Of a stretch of 62,849 nt of DNA, positions 1 to 8,910 are shown one piece after another. Where the stretch lies: positions 1 through 62,849 of the forward strand of contig NZ_POUD01000019.1 in the NCBI RefSeq assembly GCF_003236395.1, in the 5' to 3' direction. The notes under the pieces were generated by a model, which was not told the DNA's origin, ran no database searches, and saw only the letters and a list, made by a program, of their open reading frames with translations. The translations under genes were made by a program, and so were the position numbers. Position 1 is the stretch's first letter, and each line of letters opens with the position of its first letter. Source of the stretch: Nonomuraea aridisoli (GTDB taxonomy: Bacteria; Actinomycetota; Actinomycetes; Streptosporangiales; Streptosporangiaceae).

Positions 1-43
1 CCAGAGTCCAGGCCCCCGAGCCCGGCTCCCCGAGGAGGAAAGC

Positions 44-808
44 ATGCCGGTCGACCGCGAGCGCAGCGTGGTGTTCGGAAGCGTCGCCGCGGAGTACGAC
101 TCCGCCCGCCCCGGCTACCCTGACCGGCTCGTCGCCGACGTGCTCGCCTACGCGCCGCCCGGCCCCGTGCTGGAGGTGGGCGCCGGCACCGGCAAGGCCA
201 CGGTGAGCTTCGCCGCCCTGCTGGCCACCACCGGCGCCGACCTCACCTGCGTCGAGCCCGACCCCCGCATGGCCGCCGTGCTGACCGCCAAGTGCCCGGA
301 CGTCCGCGTCGAGATCGGCATCTTCGAGCAGTACGTGCCCGACCGGCGCTTCGCCCTGCTCTACTCCGCCCAGGCCTGGCACTGGGTCGACCCCGACCGC
401 CGCTGGGACCTCGCCCACGCGGCCCTGGCCCCCTCGGGCGCGGTCGCGGTCTTCTGGAACCAGTACGTCGTCACCGACCCCGCGCTGCGGGCCGAGCTCG
501 CCGCCGTCGACCGGCGCTACCAGATCACCACCTCCAGCCTGCACCGCAGCACCGAGGTCCGCGCCCGCCAGGCCGATCACGAGCTGACCGGCGACCCGCG
601 CTGGACCGACCTTGAGGAGCGCCACTACGAGCACACCGGCCGCTACGACGCCGGCCGCTACCTCGACTTGGTCCGGTCGATCTCGGCGTACCAGGTCCTG
701 GACGCCGGCGTCCGTGAGGCGCTGCTGGATGAGATCGCCGCGCTGATCGGCGACGGCGTGGACATGACGTTCACCACCGACCTCGCGCTCGGCCGCCGGG
801 CGGACTGA
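44..808 (+). CDS. class I SAM-dependent methyltransferase
   Basis: A 254-residue cytosolic class I methyltransferase that should transfer a methyl group from S-adenosylmethionine to an unknown small molecule. Glycine-rich motif I is clear (VLEVGAGTGKAT, residues about 42-53), followed by the acidic cofactor-binding end of strand 2 (CVEPD, about 70). An AWHWVDPD segment near residue 108 is typical of the family often labelled trans-aconitate methyltransferase-like. A GAGGAGGAAAG ribosome site lies just before the ATG, fixing the start. It converges with the XRE-cupin gene, with 7 bases between the ends, so the two are not co-transcribed. The substrate cannot be told from sequence. Confidence 0.9.
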   Translation: MPVDRERSVVFGSVAAEYDSARPGYPDRLVADVLAYAPPGPVLEVGAGTGKATVSFAALLATTGADLTCVEPDPRMAAVLTAKCPDVRVEIGIFEQYVPDRRFALLYSAQAWHWVDPDRRWDLAHAALAPSGAVAVFWNQYVVTDPALRAELAAVDRRYQITTSSLHRSTEVRARQADHELTGDPRWTDLEERHYEHTGRYDAGRYLDLVRSISAYQVLDAGVREALLDEIAALIGDGVDMTFTTDLALGRRAD

Positions 809-815
809 GCGCCGG

Positions 816-1352
816 TCAGTAGCTGGGCGGGGTGACGGTGACGAGGAAGCCCGCCGGCTCCTCGCCCGGGTTGCGGTAGAGGTGCGGCAGCGAGGAGTCG
901 AAGGAGCAGCTGTCGCCCTCCTCCAGGAGATGCTCCGTGCCCGACACCTCCACCACGAGCCGCCCCCGCAGCACGAGCACGCACTCCTCCGACGGGTGCG
1001 ACCAGGGCTCGGCGGCCGACGAGCCGCCGGGCAGCAGGCACCCCTCCAGCACCTCCAGCCGCCCGTGGCCGGGTGACACCCTGGTGTAGGAGATGCCGCC
1101 GGCCGGTGACCTGACGAGCATCCGCCCCTCCCGCCGGACCACGGCCACCGCGGCGGCGGCCGGCTCCTGGAAGAGGCTGAACAGCGGCAGGTCCAGCACC
1201 CTCGCGATCTTCCTGAGCGTCTCCAGGCTCGGGTCGGCCAGGTCACGCTCGACCTGGCTGATCAGCCCGCTCGACACACCGGCCGCGGCGGCGAGCTGGG
1301 CGAGGGTCAGCCCGCGCTCGGTACGCAGCTCACGGATCCTGGCGCCAATCAC
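816..1352 (-). CDS. XRE-family regulator with cupin sensor domain
   Basis: A 178-residue transcription factor. Residues about 1-60 form an HTH_3 DNA-binding domain (RELRTERGLTLAQLAAAAGV, then SSGLISQVERDL). Residues about 100-178 form a cupin_2 beta-barrel that in this family binds a small effector (HPSEECVLVLRGRL and a final SLPHLYRNPGEE stretch). It is transcribed away from the aminotransferase and permease genes across a 91-base gap. In actinobacteria such XRE-cupin proteins usually control a divergent amino acid or amine catabolic gene, so it probably controls those two genes and itself (inference). The ligand is unknown. Confidence 0.9.
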   Translation of the reverse strand: MIGARIRELRTERGLTLAQLAAAAGVSSGLISQVERDLADPSLETLRKIARVLDLPLFSLFQEPAAAAVAVVRREGRMLVRSPAGGISYTRVSPGHGRLEVLEGCLLPGGSSAAEPWSHPSEECVLVLRGRLVVEVSGTEHLLEEGDSCSFDSSLPHLYRNPGEEPAGFLVTVTPPSY

Positions 1353-1443
1353 CCGCTGATCCTAGTTCACCCGCCGATAGGTGACTTCGTGAGGATCAAT
1401 CCTATTAAAGATGTATTGACCTGGTTAAACAGCCACGGATAGG
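1353..1443. promoter_or_regulatory. divergent promoter region of XRE-cupin and aminotransferase genes
   Basis: This 91-base gap is much more AT-rich than its flanks. It holds a TTGACC hexamer at 1416-1421 on the plus strand and an AATCCTATTAAAG stretch near 1398. No perfect palindrome is obvious. Both outward genes must start here, so it is the likely binding site for the XRE regulator. Exact -10/-35 pairs cannot be assigned safely. Confidence 0.45.
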
Positions 1444-2586
1444 GTGCCCGAAATGTCAGAGATGTTGAACGCCAGTCAGTTCCGCGCCGAGTTCCCCTCC
1501 CTGGCCGACGCCGTCCACCTCGCGAGCTGCAGCCAGGGTGCGCTGTCGTCGCGGCTGGCGTACGCGCTGCAGGAGATCGGGCATTCGCTGCGGGAGCAGG
1601 GCGCGCCGTGGGGGCGGTGGATGGCCGAGGTCGGCCGGGCCAAGGAGCGCTTCGCCCGGCTCATCGGCGCGCGGCCGGACGAGGTGGCCGTGTTGTCGTG
1701 CGCGTCGGAGGCCGCCTACCAGGCCGCCTCGTCGCTCGACTGGTCGCGTCGTCCGGGCGTCGTCACCACCGATCTGGAGTTCCCGTCGATCGCGCACGTG
1801 TGGCTGGCCCAGGGCAGACGGGGCGCGAAGGTCACGGTGGCGGCCGACACCGGCGAGAACGTCGCGGCGGAGGCGTACGACGCCGTCATCGACGAGAGCG
1901 TCAACCTGGTGTCCGTGCCGCTGCACACCTACCGCAACGGCGCCCGCCTCCCGGTCGAGGACGTCGCGCGGATCGCGCACGCGCGGGGCGCACGGGTGTT
2001 CGTGGACGCCTACCAGGGCGCCGGCGTCGTCCCGATCGACGTCGACCGGCTGGGCTGCGACTACCTTGTGGCCGGGTCGCTGAAATACCTGCTCGGCCTG
2101 CCCGGCATCGCCTTCCTGTACGTACGCGGCGGCCTGGAGTCGCAGCGCGATCCCGAGCTGACCGGCTGGTTCGGCCGCACGGACCCGTTCGCGTTCGATC
2201 CGCGGCTGCTCGACTTCCCGGACGACGCGCGCCGGTTCGAGACCGGCACGCCGCCCGTCCCGTCGGCGTACGCGGCCAACGCGGGGCTCGACCTGATCGA
2301 GCGGGTGGACCTGCGCGACGTGCGAGCGCACGTGTCGGGGCTGGTCGAGGAACTCGCCGAACGGCTGACGGCCGACGGCGAGCGGGTGGCGAGCCCGGCC
2401 GGGGCGCGCGGCCCGCAGGTGGCGATCCTCGACGCCGACCCCGACCGGCTGGCGGCGCGGCTGGCCGAGCGCCGCATCTGGACGGCGCCGCGGGGCGACC
2501 TGCTGCGGCTGTCCTTCCACTACTACAACGACCGTTCCGACGTGGACGCGGTCGTCGACGCCATCCGCGCCTGCCGTAAGGCGTGA
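1444..2586 (+). CDS. class V aminotransferase / cysteine desulfurase-like enzyme
   Basis: A 380-residue PLP enzyme of fold type I, class V. The Schiff-base lysine is K214 in AGSLKYLLG. The aspartate that contacts the pyridine nitrogen is D188, with Q191 three residues later (FVDAYQGAGVV). The GTG at 1444 is used here; an in-frame ATG at 1453 is a possible alternative. The N-terminal FPSLADAVHLASCSQGALS resembles kynureninase and cysteine-desulfurase relatives, but it lacks a recognisable mobile-loop cysteine that would make it a desulfurase. It sits 22 bases before an amino acid permease, so the pair probably imports and transaminates, lyses or desulfurates an amino acid, under the XRE-cupin regulator (inference). 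Confidence 0.87.
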   Translation: MPEMSEMLNASQFRAEFPSLADAVHLASCSQGALSSRLAYALQEIGHSLREQGAPWGRWMAEVGRAKERFARLIGARPDEVAVLSCASEAAYQAASSLDWSRRPGVVTTDLEFPSIAHVWLAQGRRGAKVTVAADTGENVAAEAYDAVIDESVNLVSVPLHTYRNGARLPVEDVARIAHARGARVFVDAYQGAGVVPIDVDRLGCDYLVAGSLKYLLGLPGIAFLYVRGGLESQRDPELTGWFGRTDPFAFDPRLLDFPDDARRFETGTPPVPSAYAANAGLDLIERVDLRDVRAHVSGLVEELAERLTADGERVASPAGARGPQVAILDADPDRLAARLAERRIWTAPRGDLLRLSFHYYNDRSDVDAVVDAIRACRKA

Positions 2587-2608
2587 TCATCCCCCCGAGA
2601 GGTCATCC

Positions 2609-3988
2609 GTGGACATCGACACCACCTCCGGCCTGCATCGCAGGCTGACCAGCCGGCAGCTCACCATGATCGGGCTGGGCGGCGCGATCGGCACCGGGCT
2701 CTTCCTCGGCTCCAGCCTGGCGATCTCGCAGGCGGGCCCGGCGACGATCCTCGCCTACGTCATCTGCGCGGGCGTCGCCCTGGTGATCGGCTGGTCGCTG
2801 GCCGAGATGGTGGTCGTCCACCCGGAGGCGGGCGCGTTCGGGGCGATCGCGCACCGGTACCTTGGACCGTGGGCCGGGTTCGTGGTGCGCTGGACGTACT
2901 GGACGATCCAGGTCATCGCGATCGGCGGCGAGGTGATCGCGGCGGGGATCTACGTGCAGTTCTGGTGGCCGTCGCTGCCGCTGTGGCTGCCGGTCATCGT
3001 CTTCTCGGCGGTCGTGCTGGCGGTGAACGCGGTCGCGGTCAAGCTGTTCGGCGAGGTCGAGTACTGGTTCGCGATGATCAAGGTGGTGGCGATCGTCGTG
3101 TTCATCCTGCTCGGCGTGCTGCTCATCACCGTCGGCCTGCCCGGCGCGGAGTCCACCGGCACCGCCAACCTCACCGCGCACGACGGCTTCCTGCCGAACG
3201 GCGTGAACGGGCTGTTCCTGGCCATGGTGTTCGTGCTGTTCAGCTACATCGGGACCGAGGCCGTCTCGGTGACCGCCGCCGAGTCGGAGAACCCGGTGCG
3301 CGACATCCCGCGCGCCGCCCGCCGCATGGTCACCCGGCTGGCGCTGTTCTACGTGCTGGCCATCTCGGTCGTGCTCACCGTGGTGCCGTGGACGACCACC
3401 GCCCAGGGCGGCGAGGTCACCGAGAGCCCGTTCGTGCGGGTGTTCGCGGCGGCCGGCATCCCGGCGGCGGCGACCGTCATGAACTTCGTCGTGCTGACCG
3501 CCGCGCTGTCCAGCGCCAACACGAACCTCTACCTGACCACCAGGATGTTGCACTCGCTGGCCGCCAACCGGTACGCGCCCGCCTGGACCGGCCGGCTCAG
3601 CGCCTCGGGCGTGCCGCGCAACGCGCTCGCGCTGTCGGCGCTCGGGCTGGCGCTGGCCGCGGGCGTCTCGGCGGCCAGCGAGAGCGAGGCGTACCTGGCG
3701 CTGTTCGGGGTGTCGGTGTTCGGGGCGCTGGTGGTGTGGTTCCTGATCCTGCTCACCCACCACGCCTTCCGGCGCTCCCGCGCGGCGCAGGGGCTGCCGG
3801 CGTCGCCGGTGCGGCTGTGGGGGGCGCCGGTGACGTCGTCCGTGGTGATGGTCTTCCTGGCGGCCGTGCTGGTCTCGACGCTGTTCATCGATTCGCTGCG
3901 GCCGGCGTGGTGGGCGGGCGTGCCGTTCTTCGTGATCCTCAGCGTGGCGTACGTCGTCGCGTCGCGCCGCGCGGCGGCTAGATCCTGA
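2609..3988 (+). CDS. amino acid permease (APC family)
   Basis: A 459-residue inner-membrane amino acid transporter of the APC superfamily (AAT/GABA-permease type). The N-terminal TMIGLGGAIGTGLFLGSSLA is the hallmark helix-1 glycine motif, and about 12 hydrophobic segments follow. SYIGTEAVSVTAAESENP (about 212-229) is the conserved region joining helix 6 to the next loop. A GTG start follows a GAGAGGT ribosome site. It is the second gene of a likely two-gene unit with the class V aminotransferase. Its 3' end overlaps the convergent phoD gene by 11 bases. The transported amino acid is unknown. Confidence 0.92.
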   Translation: MDIDTTSGLHRRLTSRQLTMIGLGGAIGTGLFLGSSLAISQAGPATILAYVICAGVALVIGWSLAEMVVVHPEAGAFGAIAHRYLGPWAGFVVRWTYWTIQVIAIGGEVIAAGIYVQFWWPSLPLWLPVIVFSAVVLAVNAVAVKLFGEVEYWFAMIKVVAIVVFILLGVLLITVGLPGAESTGTANLTAHDGFLPNGVNGLFLAMVFVLFSYIGTEAVSVTAAESENPVRDIPRAARRMVTRLALFYVLAISVVLTVVPWTTTAQGGEVTESPFVRVFAAAGIPAAATVMNFVVLTAALSSANTNLYLTTRMLHSLAANRYAPAWTGRLSASGVPRNALALSALGLALAAGVSAASESEAYLALFGVSVFGALVVWFLILLTHHAFRRSRAAQGLPASPVRLWGAPVTSSVVMVFLAAVLVSTLFIDSLRPAWWAGVPFFVILSVAYVVASRRAAARS

Positions 3989-5531
3989 TCGCGCCGGGGC
4001 GGCGGTCCTCGACGACGAACGAGGCGAACGTCGCCGCGGCGGCGTCGGGCCGGCTGACGGTCGGCACCATGCGCAGGTCGGTGCGCCACTGGTGCCGGTC
4101 CACCCGGCAGGTGACGTAGCCGCGGCGGTCGCCGTCGAAGAACTTGATGTGCGGGTTCCACTTGATCATCGGCCCGTAGTAGGGACCGTAGACCTCGTCG
4201 TCGCCGTTGGTGGTGATGGACGTGCCGACGAACTCCGTCGCCACGACCGGCGAGTCCGGCCGGTCGAAGTCCTGGTGGATGTCGTTGACGAAGGTCGAGT
4301 GCCAGTCGCCGGCGACCAGGATCGGGTTGCGAACCTTGGCGGAGACGAACGTGTCGGTGATCGCCCGGCGCGAGGCCGGGTAGCCGTCCCAGGCGTCGTG
4401 CCAGATGATGTCGCCGGTGGGGCCGTCGTGGTCGAGGCGCGCCATCATCACGCTCGTCGCGATCACGTTCCACCGGGCCTTCGACGCGCGCAGCCCGTCC
4501 AGCAACCAGCGCTCCTGGGCGGCGCCGAGCATGGTGCCCTTGGCCGGGTCGTCGCCGGCCGCGCACGCGGGCGCCTCGCCCCAGCCGCACGGCGGCGCGC
4601 TGCGGTACTGGCGGGTGTCCAGCAGGTCGATCTGCGCCAGCCGGCCCCAGTTCGTCCGGCCGTGGAGCTGCAGCGACCCGTCGGCTCGGGGCAGTGAGCG
4701 GCGGCGCACGGGCTGGTGCTCGTACCACGCCTTGTAGGCGGCGGCACGGTTGGCGTCGATCGGGCCGTACGCGCCGGCGTAGTCGTTGGCCACCTCGTGG
4801 TCGTCCCAGGTGACCAGCCAGGGGAAGCGGGCGTGGGTGCGCTGCAGGTCGGGGTCGGACTTGTACAGGGCGTACTGCATGCGCCAGCGGTCGAGGTCGC
4901 GGGGGCCGTCGCGGAGCACGTCGGGCGTGGGGACCTTGCGCAGGCCGCCGTCGGCGGGCACGCCGTACTCGTAGACGTAGTCGCCGAGGTGCACGACCAG
5001 GTCCAGGTCCTCTTCGGCCATGCTCCGGTACGCCGCGTAGTAGCCGTGCGTCCAGTCCTGGCAGGAGGCGAAGGCGAAGCTCAGCGCGCCGGGGCCTCCG
5101 TGCTCCGGGGGCGCCGTGCGAGTGCGGCCGACCTCGGAGACGTCGCCGCGGTAGCGGAAGCGGTAGTAGTAGTGCCGCTCCGGCTCCAGGCCGTCCACCT
5201 CGACGTGCACCGAGTGGGCGAGCTCGGGCAGCGCCGAGACGGTGCCCTGACGAACGACCTTGCGCATGTTCTCGTCCAGGCCGAGCTGCCAGTCGACCGG
5301 CACCGCGCTGGTCGGCATGCCGCCGTCGGGGCTGAACGGGTCCGGCGCGAGCCGGGTCCACAACACGACGCCGTCGGGCGTGGGGTCGCCGGAGGCGATG
5401 CCGAGGGTGAACGGGTAGGCGCCCCCGCGCAGGGCGGGGGCGGCGAGCGCGGTGCCTTCGAGCGGGACCTGGCTGAAGACGGCCAGGCCCGCGATGGCGC
5501 CGACGCCGCTGAGGAAGCCGCGGCGGCGCAT
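3978..5531 (-). CDS. phoD: PhoD-family alkaline phosphatase, Tat-exported (copy 1)
   Basis: A 517-residue secreted phosphodiesterase/alkaline phosphatase of the PhoD family. The chosen start gives a twin-arginine signal (MRRRGFLSGVGAIAGLAVF, cleavage after about residue 30); a start further upstream would put an unlikely extension before it. The family pattern is present in order: FTLGIASGDPTPDGVVLWTR (N-terminal Ig-like domain), FAFASCQDW, VVHLGDYVYEYG, TWDDHEVANDYAG (metal ligands) and LVAGDWHSTFVNDI. These enzymes use Fe/Ca and release phosphate from organic phosphodi- and monoesters outside the cell. A second copy occurs at 24213-25793. No PHO box was recognised upstream. Confidence 0.93.
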   Translation of the reverse strand: MRRRGFLSGVGAIAGLAVFSQVPLEGTALAAPALRGGAYPFTLGIASGDPTPDGVVLWTRLAPDPFSPDGGMPTSAVPVDWQLGLDENMRKVVRQGTVSALPELAHSVHVEVDGLEPERHYYYRFRYRGDVSEVGRTRTAPPEHGGPGALSFAFASCQDWTHGYYAAYRSMAEEDLDLVVHLGDYVYEYGVPADGGLRKVPTPDVLRDGPRDLDRWRMQYALYKSDPDLQRTHARFPWLVTWDDHEVANDYAGAYGPIDANRAAAYKAWYEHQPVRRRSLPRADGSLQLHGRTNWGRLAQIDLLDTRQYRSAPPCGWGEAPACAAGDDPAKGTMLGAAQERWLLDGLRASKARWNVIATSVMMARLDHDGPTGDIIWHDAWDGYPASRRAITDTFVSAKVRNPILVAGDWHSTFVNDIHQDFDRPDSPVVATEFVGTSITTNGDDEVYGPYYGPMIKWNPHIKFFDGDRRGYVTCRVDRHQWRTDLRMVPTVSRPDAAAATFASFVVEDRRPGAIRI

Positions 5532-5674
5532 GGGGTCGTTCGGGGAGATCACCCGGCCATCGCAGCGATCGCGGCCGACGATCAGATGTCGCCAGGGGGA
5601 CGCCGACGTGACACTTCTCCTAAAGGTCATGCCACGCGCCTCCCGGGCCGGTCGGTGCGGTACGGGGTTGGGCG

Positions 5675-5788
5675 TCAGGTGTGGCAGTGGCCTTGCGGCG
5701 TACTCGTCGGGGCCAGGTCGACGGCGGGATCGCGGTCGAGGAAGCCTGCCGGCTCCAGCGTGAAGCCGGTGTACTCGACCGACATCAC
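5675..5788 (-). pseudogene. short orphan C-terminal fragment
   Basis: This minus-strand frame reads ...EHSCRPEDFRVMSVEYTGFT and ends in TPQGHCHT-stop. It is protein-like in codon use (G/C third positions) and stays open to about 5854, but has no good ribosome site. It looks like the 3' end of a lost gene, though a 37-residue peptide starting at GTG 5788 is formally possible. The family was not recognised. It lies in the gap between phoD and the sulfur cluster. Confidence 0.25.
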
Positions 5789-5822
5789 CCGGAAGTCCTC
5801 TGGCCGGCAGGAGTGTTCCCCG

Positions 5823-6044
5823 TCATTGTCGCCCTCTTGCTGACGTCCTGATGGTCAGCCGGGGTAACGGAGGCCGGGGGCAGGGCGAGAAGCGCAACGG
5901 GGAAATGACCAGAAAGGTCCGACAGGACCGGCGGGGTTCACGGTTGCCCAACCGCCGCAGGTCGCCCAGCAGCCGGGCGATGATCTCCGACCGGCGGGCG
6001 CATCCTGCGGGATCCACCCTTACATGGAGGGTCGTCACCAGCAC
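5823..6044 (-). CDS. possible small protein directly after TauE gene
   Basis: A GTG at 6044 directly follows the TGA of the TauE gene, so the two could be translationally coupled. The first 33 codons have strong GC bias at third positions and encode a plausible helix (SEIIARLLGDLRRLGN). The rest is arginine- and proline-rich and looks like random read-through. It may be a 73-residue protein, a remnant of a regulator, or noise. No family was recognised. Confidence 0.25.
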   Translation of the reverse strand: MLVTTLHVRVDPAGCARRSEIIARLLGDLRRLGNREPRRSCRTFLVISPLRFSPCPRPPLPRLTIRTSARGRQ

Positions 6045-6887
6045 TCACGTGATCTGCCGGCGTCTCCGCCTCAGCGCGATCGCGGCGGCCGCCGCCGCGA
6101 TGCCGGCAGGCACGGCGCTCCAGGGACTGTGCAGCAGCGCGGGCGGCGCCTGCTGGACGAGGACGAAGACGCCCATGGCCAGGACGAACCACCCGAACGC
6201 CTTGCGCAGGCGATCAGCATCGAGGTGGCTTGCCAGAGCGCCGCCAATAAGCCCACCGGCCACCCCCGCCGCGGTCATCGGCAGTGCCAGTGACCAGTCG
6301 ACAGGCACGCTGTGCAGGTATCCGGCCAGGCCGGCCAGGGACTTCATGGCGATGACGACCAGCGAGGTGCCCACCGCCACGCCCATCCGCAGGCCACCGA
6401 GCAGGACCAGCGCGGGAACCACGAGGAACCCGCCGCCCGCGCCGACCAGCCCGGTCACCAGGCCGACGACCAAGCCTTCGGCGATCACGTGCGGCACGGG
6501 CAGCTCGCGCCGCTGGGGCGGGACGGCCGGAATGCGGCGGTCACGGATCATAGCGACGGCGGTGGCGAGCATCATGGCCGCGAAGGCGGCCATGAGCAGC
6601 GCCTCGGGTAGGTACGGGCCGAGCAGCCCACCGCCGTACGCGCCCGCCATGCCGGCCACGCCGAAGACAAGACCGGTGCGCCAGCGGATGCGCCCGGCTC
6701 TCGCATGACCGATGGCACTGACGGCACTGGTGACGGCCACGATGAACAGCGACATGGCGACGGCCTGCTTGGCCGGCACGCCGGCAAGGTAGACCAGCAC
6801 CGGAACGGTCAGGATGGACCCTCCGCCGCCGAACAGGCCGAGTGTCACACCGACCACGGCGGCGGCGGCGAGGGTCAAGGCGATCAA
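6045..6887 (-). CDS. TauE/SafE-family sulfite exporter
   Basis: A polytopic inner-membrane protein (about 280 residues, 8 predicted hydrophobic segments) of the TauE/SafE family, which exports sulfite, thiosulfate or other sulfur oxyanions. Family features are GGGGSILTVPVLVYLAG near the N-terminus and its repeat GAGGGFLVVPALVLLGG about 130 residues later. The start chosen is TTG at 6887, because longer starts would run translation through the CstR-type operator at 6890-6907. It is the last gene of the persulfide cluster and would remove the sulfite made by the MBL-rhodanese dioxygenase. Having its own operator implies a separate sulfide-inducible promoter. Confidence 0.87.
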   Translation of the reverse strand: MIALTLAAAAVVGVTLGLFGGGGSILTVPVLVYLAGVPAKQAVAMSLFIVAVTSAVSAIGHARAGRIRWRTGLVFGVAGMAGAYGGGLLGPYLPEALLMAAFAAMMLATAVAMIRDRRIPAVPPQRRELPVPHVIAEGLVVGLVTGLVGAGGGFLVVPALVLLGGLRMGVAVGTSLVVIAMKSLAGLAGYLHSVPVDWSLALPMTAAGVAGGLIGGALASHLDADRLRKAFGWFVLAMGVFVLVQQAPPALLHSPWSAVPAGIAAAAAAIALRRRRRQIT

Positions 6888-6889
6888 TG

Positions 6890-6907
6890 ATACCCCCTGG
6901 GGTATAC
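6890..6907. promoter_or_regulatory. CsoR/CstR-type operator upstream of TauE gene
   Basis: The sequence ATACCCCCTGGGGTATAC is a near-perfect GC-rich palindrome with AT flanks, the known form of CsoR/CstR-family operators. It ends only a few bases from the proposed TTG start of the TauE gene. Two more copies (8911-8927 and 9250-9267) precede the other transcription units of this cluster. Confidence 0.85.
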
Positions 6908-6918
6908 AAAGGTCATGG

Positions 6919-7512
6919 TCAAGCCCTCGTACAGCAAGCACCCGAGCGGGATGCCCCCTGACGCAGGCGGGCGATGGCGGCCTCGGCGTTCACCCCGCCG
7001 GCGCGGTTGTAGGGCAGCTTGGACAACAGCATGCCCATGGCACAGGTATCAGTGAGCGCCGCCACCGTCAGGCCCGCCCCGATGAACGCGGCGATCAGCC
7101 CTGCGGGCGAGAACCAGAGGCCGGCCACGGCGGAAGCGAGCACGACGCCTCCCGCCACGAGCCGGACCTGCCGCTCGAGCGACCAACGCACCCTGCCGCG
7201 GTCGACCGGCGCGCCGGAGGCGATCCAAGCGTTCATGCCCCCGTCCAGGACCGCGACGTCGGCCAGGCCGGCGCCGGTCAGCGCCGACCTGGCGCGCTCG
7301 GCGCGGGCGCCGGACTGACAGATGAGCAGCATGCGCCCGCCGGCGTCGCTGACGATGCGTCGCAGGTAGGCGTCGACCTGGTCGAGTGGCAGGTTGATGG
7401 CGCCGTCGATGTGCGCGGACTCGAACTCGGCCGGGGTGCGCACATCCACGATGAGGACGTCGGGGTCGGCCGCGATCAGCGAGCGGGCGGAGGCGGCGTC
7501 TATTCGTGACAC
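6919..7512 (-). CDS. rhodanese-DUF2892 membrane protein (YgaP-like)
   Basis: A 197-residue sulfurtransferase anchored in the membrane. Residues about 1-100 are a rhodanese domain, with catalytic C65 in the loop CQSGAR and the conserved DVRTPAEFESAHIDGAINLP segment. Residues about 117-165 are two transmembrane helices of the DUF2892 domain (ending TDTCAMGMLLSKLPYNR), as in E. coli YgaP. A GTG start at 7512 has GGAGAG six bases upstream. It follows the persulfide dioxygenase gene by 49 bases and probably moves sulfane sulfur between carriers during sulfide detoxification. Confidence 0.9.
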   Translation of the reverse strand: MSRIDAASARSLIAADPDVLIVDVRTPAEFESAHIDGAINLPLDQVDAYLRRIVSDAGGRMLLICQSGARAERARSALTGAGLADVAVLDGGMNAWIASGAPVDRGRVRWSLERQVRLVAGGVVLASAVAGLWFSPAGLIAAFIGAGLTVAALTDTCAMGMLLSKLPYNRAGGVNAEAAIARLRQGASRSGACCTRA

Positions 7513-7561
7513 GAGAGTCTCTCCGATGTTGTCGGCATGTTCTGGGAACTCATGGACGAGA

Positions 7562-8893
7562 TCAGGCGCGTTCGGGCTTCCCGAGGGCGGCGGCGACCTC
7601 GGGAACGCCCGCGCCGGTGAGCGCGATCGGCCGGTAGCCTTCTCGGGCCAGGAAGCCGGCGGCGATCGCGGCACGGCGGCCGGAGGCGCAGGCGACGAGG
7701 ACCGGCCGGGCCTGGTCGAGTTCGCCGGGCACGCCGCCGGCGAACAGGTCGGGCAGGAAGCGCTCGACGGCGCCCTCCAGCCGCGTCTGCTCCCGCTCTT
7801 CGGGCATCCGGACGTCCAGCACCTGTGCGTCCGGCTGAGTCAGCCTTTCAACGAAGTCGTCGAGTCCGGCGAGCTCGTACGTCTGGCCGGCGTGCGGGCC
7901 GAGGTCGCGGACGACGCCCTGGACGGTGTCGATGCCGATCCGGGCGAGCTGAGTGACGGCCTCGGCGACGTCCTGGCCGGGCTCGGCGACCAGCGTGATC
8001 GGCTCGGCGTACGGCAGCAGCCAGCCCGCCCAGCTGCCGAAGTCATCGTCGAGCTCGATGCCGTACGAGCCGGGCAGCATGCCGAGGGCCTGCGTCCGCC
8101 GCGGCCGGATGTCGACGACGTGCGTGCCCGCCACCGGCTCGTCCACCTCGCGCACCCGGACGAGCGGCATGGGCGGTACCCCGAGGATGTTGGCCGGGCC
8201 CACATGCCGGTAGAAGGCCGGGATCGGCATCGGCTCGGCCAGCAGCCGATCGGCGAACTCCTCCGCATCGGCGAGGGCCAGCAGCGGGTTGGTTTTTAGC
8301 TCCTCCCCCACGGTCGAGGTGAGGCGGCCGACGCCGGCGACGGTGCAGAACGAGCCCTCACCGTGCGTCGGGTACAGGGCGACGGCGGGCGGCAGCGCTG
8401 CAAGGCGGCGCACCGAGAGATGCTGGAGGCGGGCCAGAGAGCGGGCGCGTTCGGGGCCCAGCAGGTCGGGACGCCCGGCCGAGGCGACCAGCAGGCTGCC
8501 GCCGGAGAACAGGGCCACCGGCTCGCCCTCGATGAACACCAGGTAGCTGGTGTGCTCGGGGGTGTGGCCCGGTGTGTGGAGCGGCCGGATGGTCAGGCCG
8601 CCGCTCCCGATCTCCTCCAGGTGGAAGGCGGGCGTGTGCCGGTAGGCGGCCGCCGCGGCGGCCGGCAGCACCAGCTCGGCGCCGCTGCGCAACGCGGCCT
8701 GCTCACCGCCGGAGACATAGTCGTTGTGCAGGTGGGTTTCCAGCACGAACCGCAGGTCCACGTCGTGTTGGGCGACGGCGTTCAAGAACCGGTCGATGTC
8801 GCGCTGAGGATCGACGAGGACGCCCTTGCCCTCGTGGGTCAACAGGTAGGTCTGGTCACCCAGGCCGTGGGTCCGGAATGACGTGACTTCCAT
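7562..8893 (-). CDS. MBL-fold persulfide dioxygenase with rhodanese domains (CstB/Blh-like)
   Basis: A 443-residue enzyme that should oxidise persulfides to sulfite with O2 and Fe(II). The N-terminal metallo-beta-lactamase domain has the motif THLHNDYVSGG with H54 and H56, then H110, D143 and H177, giving the single-iron ETHE1-type site (HxHxDY instead of HxHxDH). After about residue 250 come two rhodanese modules. The first (VVDIRPRRTQALGMLPGSYG) lacks a catalytic cysteine; the last has one (LVACASGRRAAIAAG). This MBL-rhodanese-rhodanese order matches CstB. It is preceded by a CstR-type operator and a GAGAGGAGC ribosome site. Confidence 0.93.
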   Translation of the reverse strand: MEVTSFRTHGLGDQTYLLTHEGKGVLVDPQRDIDRFLNAVAQHDVDLRFVLETHLHNDYVSGGEQAALRSGAELVLPAAAAAAYRHTPAFHLEEIGSGGLTIRPLHTPGHTPEHTSYLVFIEGEPVALFSGGSLLVASAGRPDLLGPERARSLARLQHLSVRRLAALPPAVALYPTHGEGSFCTVAGVGRLTSTVGEELKTNPLLALADAEEFADRLLAEPMPIPAFYRHVGPANILGVPPMPLVRVREVDEPVAGTHVVDIRPRRTQALGMLPGSYGIELDDDFGSWAGWLLPYAEPITLVAEPGQDVAEAVTQLARIGIDTVQGVVRDLGPHAGQTYELAGLDDFVERLTQPDAQVLDVRMPEEREQTRLEGAVERFLPDLFAGGVPGELDQARPVLVACASGRRAAIAAGFLAREGYRPIALTGAGVPEVAAALGKPERA

Positions 8894-8910
8894 GTCATTC
8901 TGCTCCTCTC

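Noticed and set aside
3529..5361. Long open frame opposite or overlapping permease and phoD
   Set aside because: It is a by-product of high GC at third positions: Arg/Pro/Ala-rich, with no domain, and it overlaps two well-supported genes.
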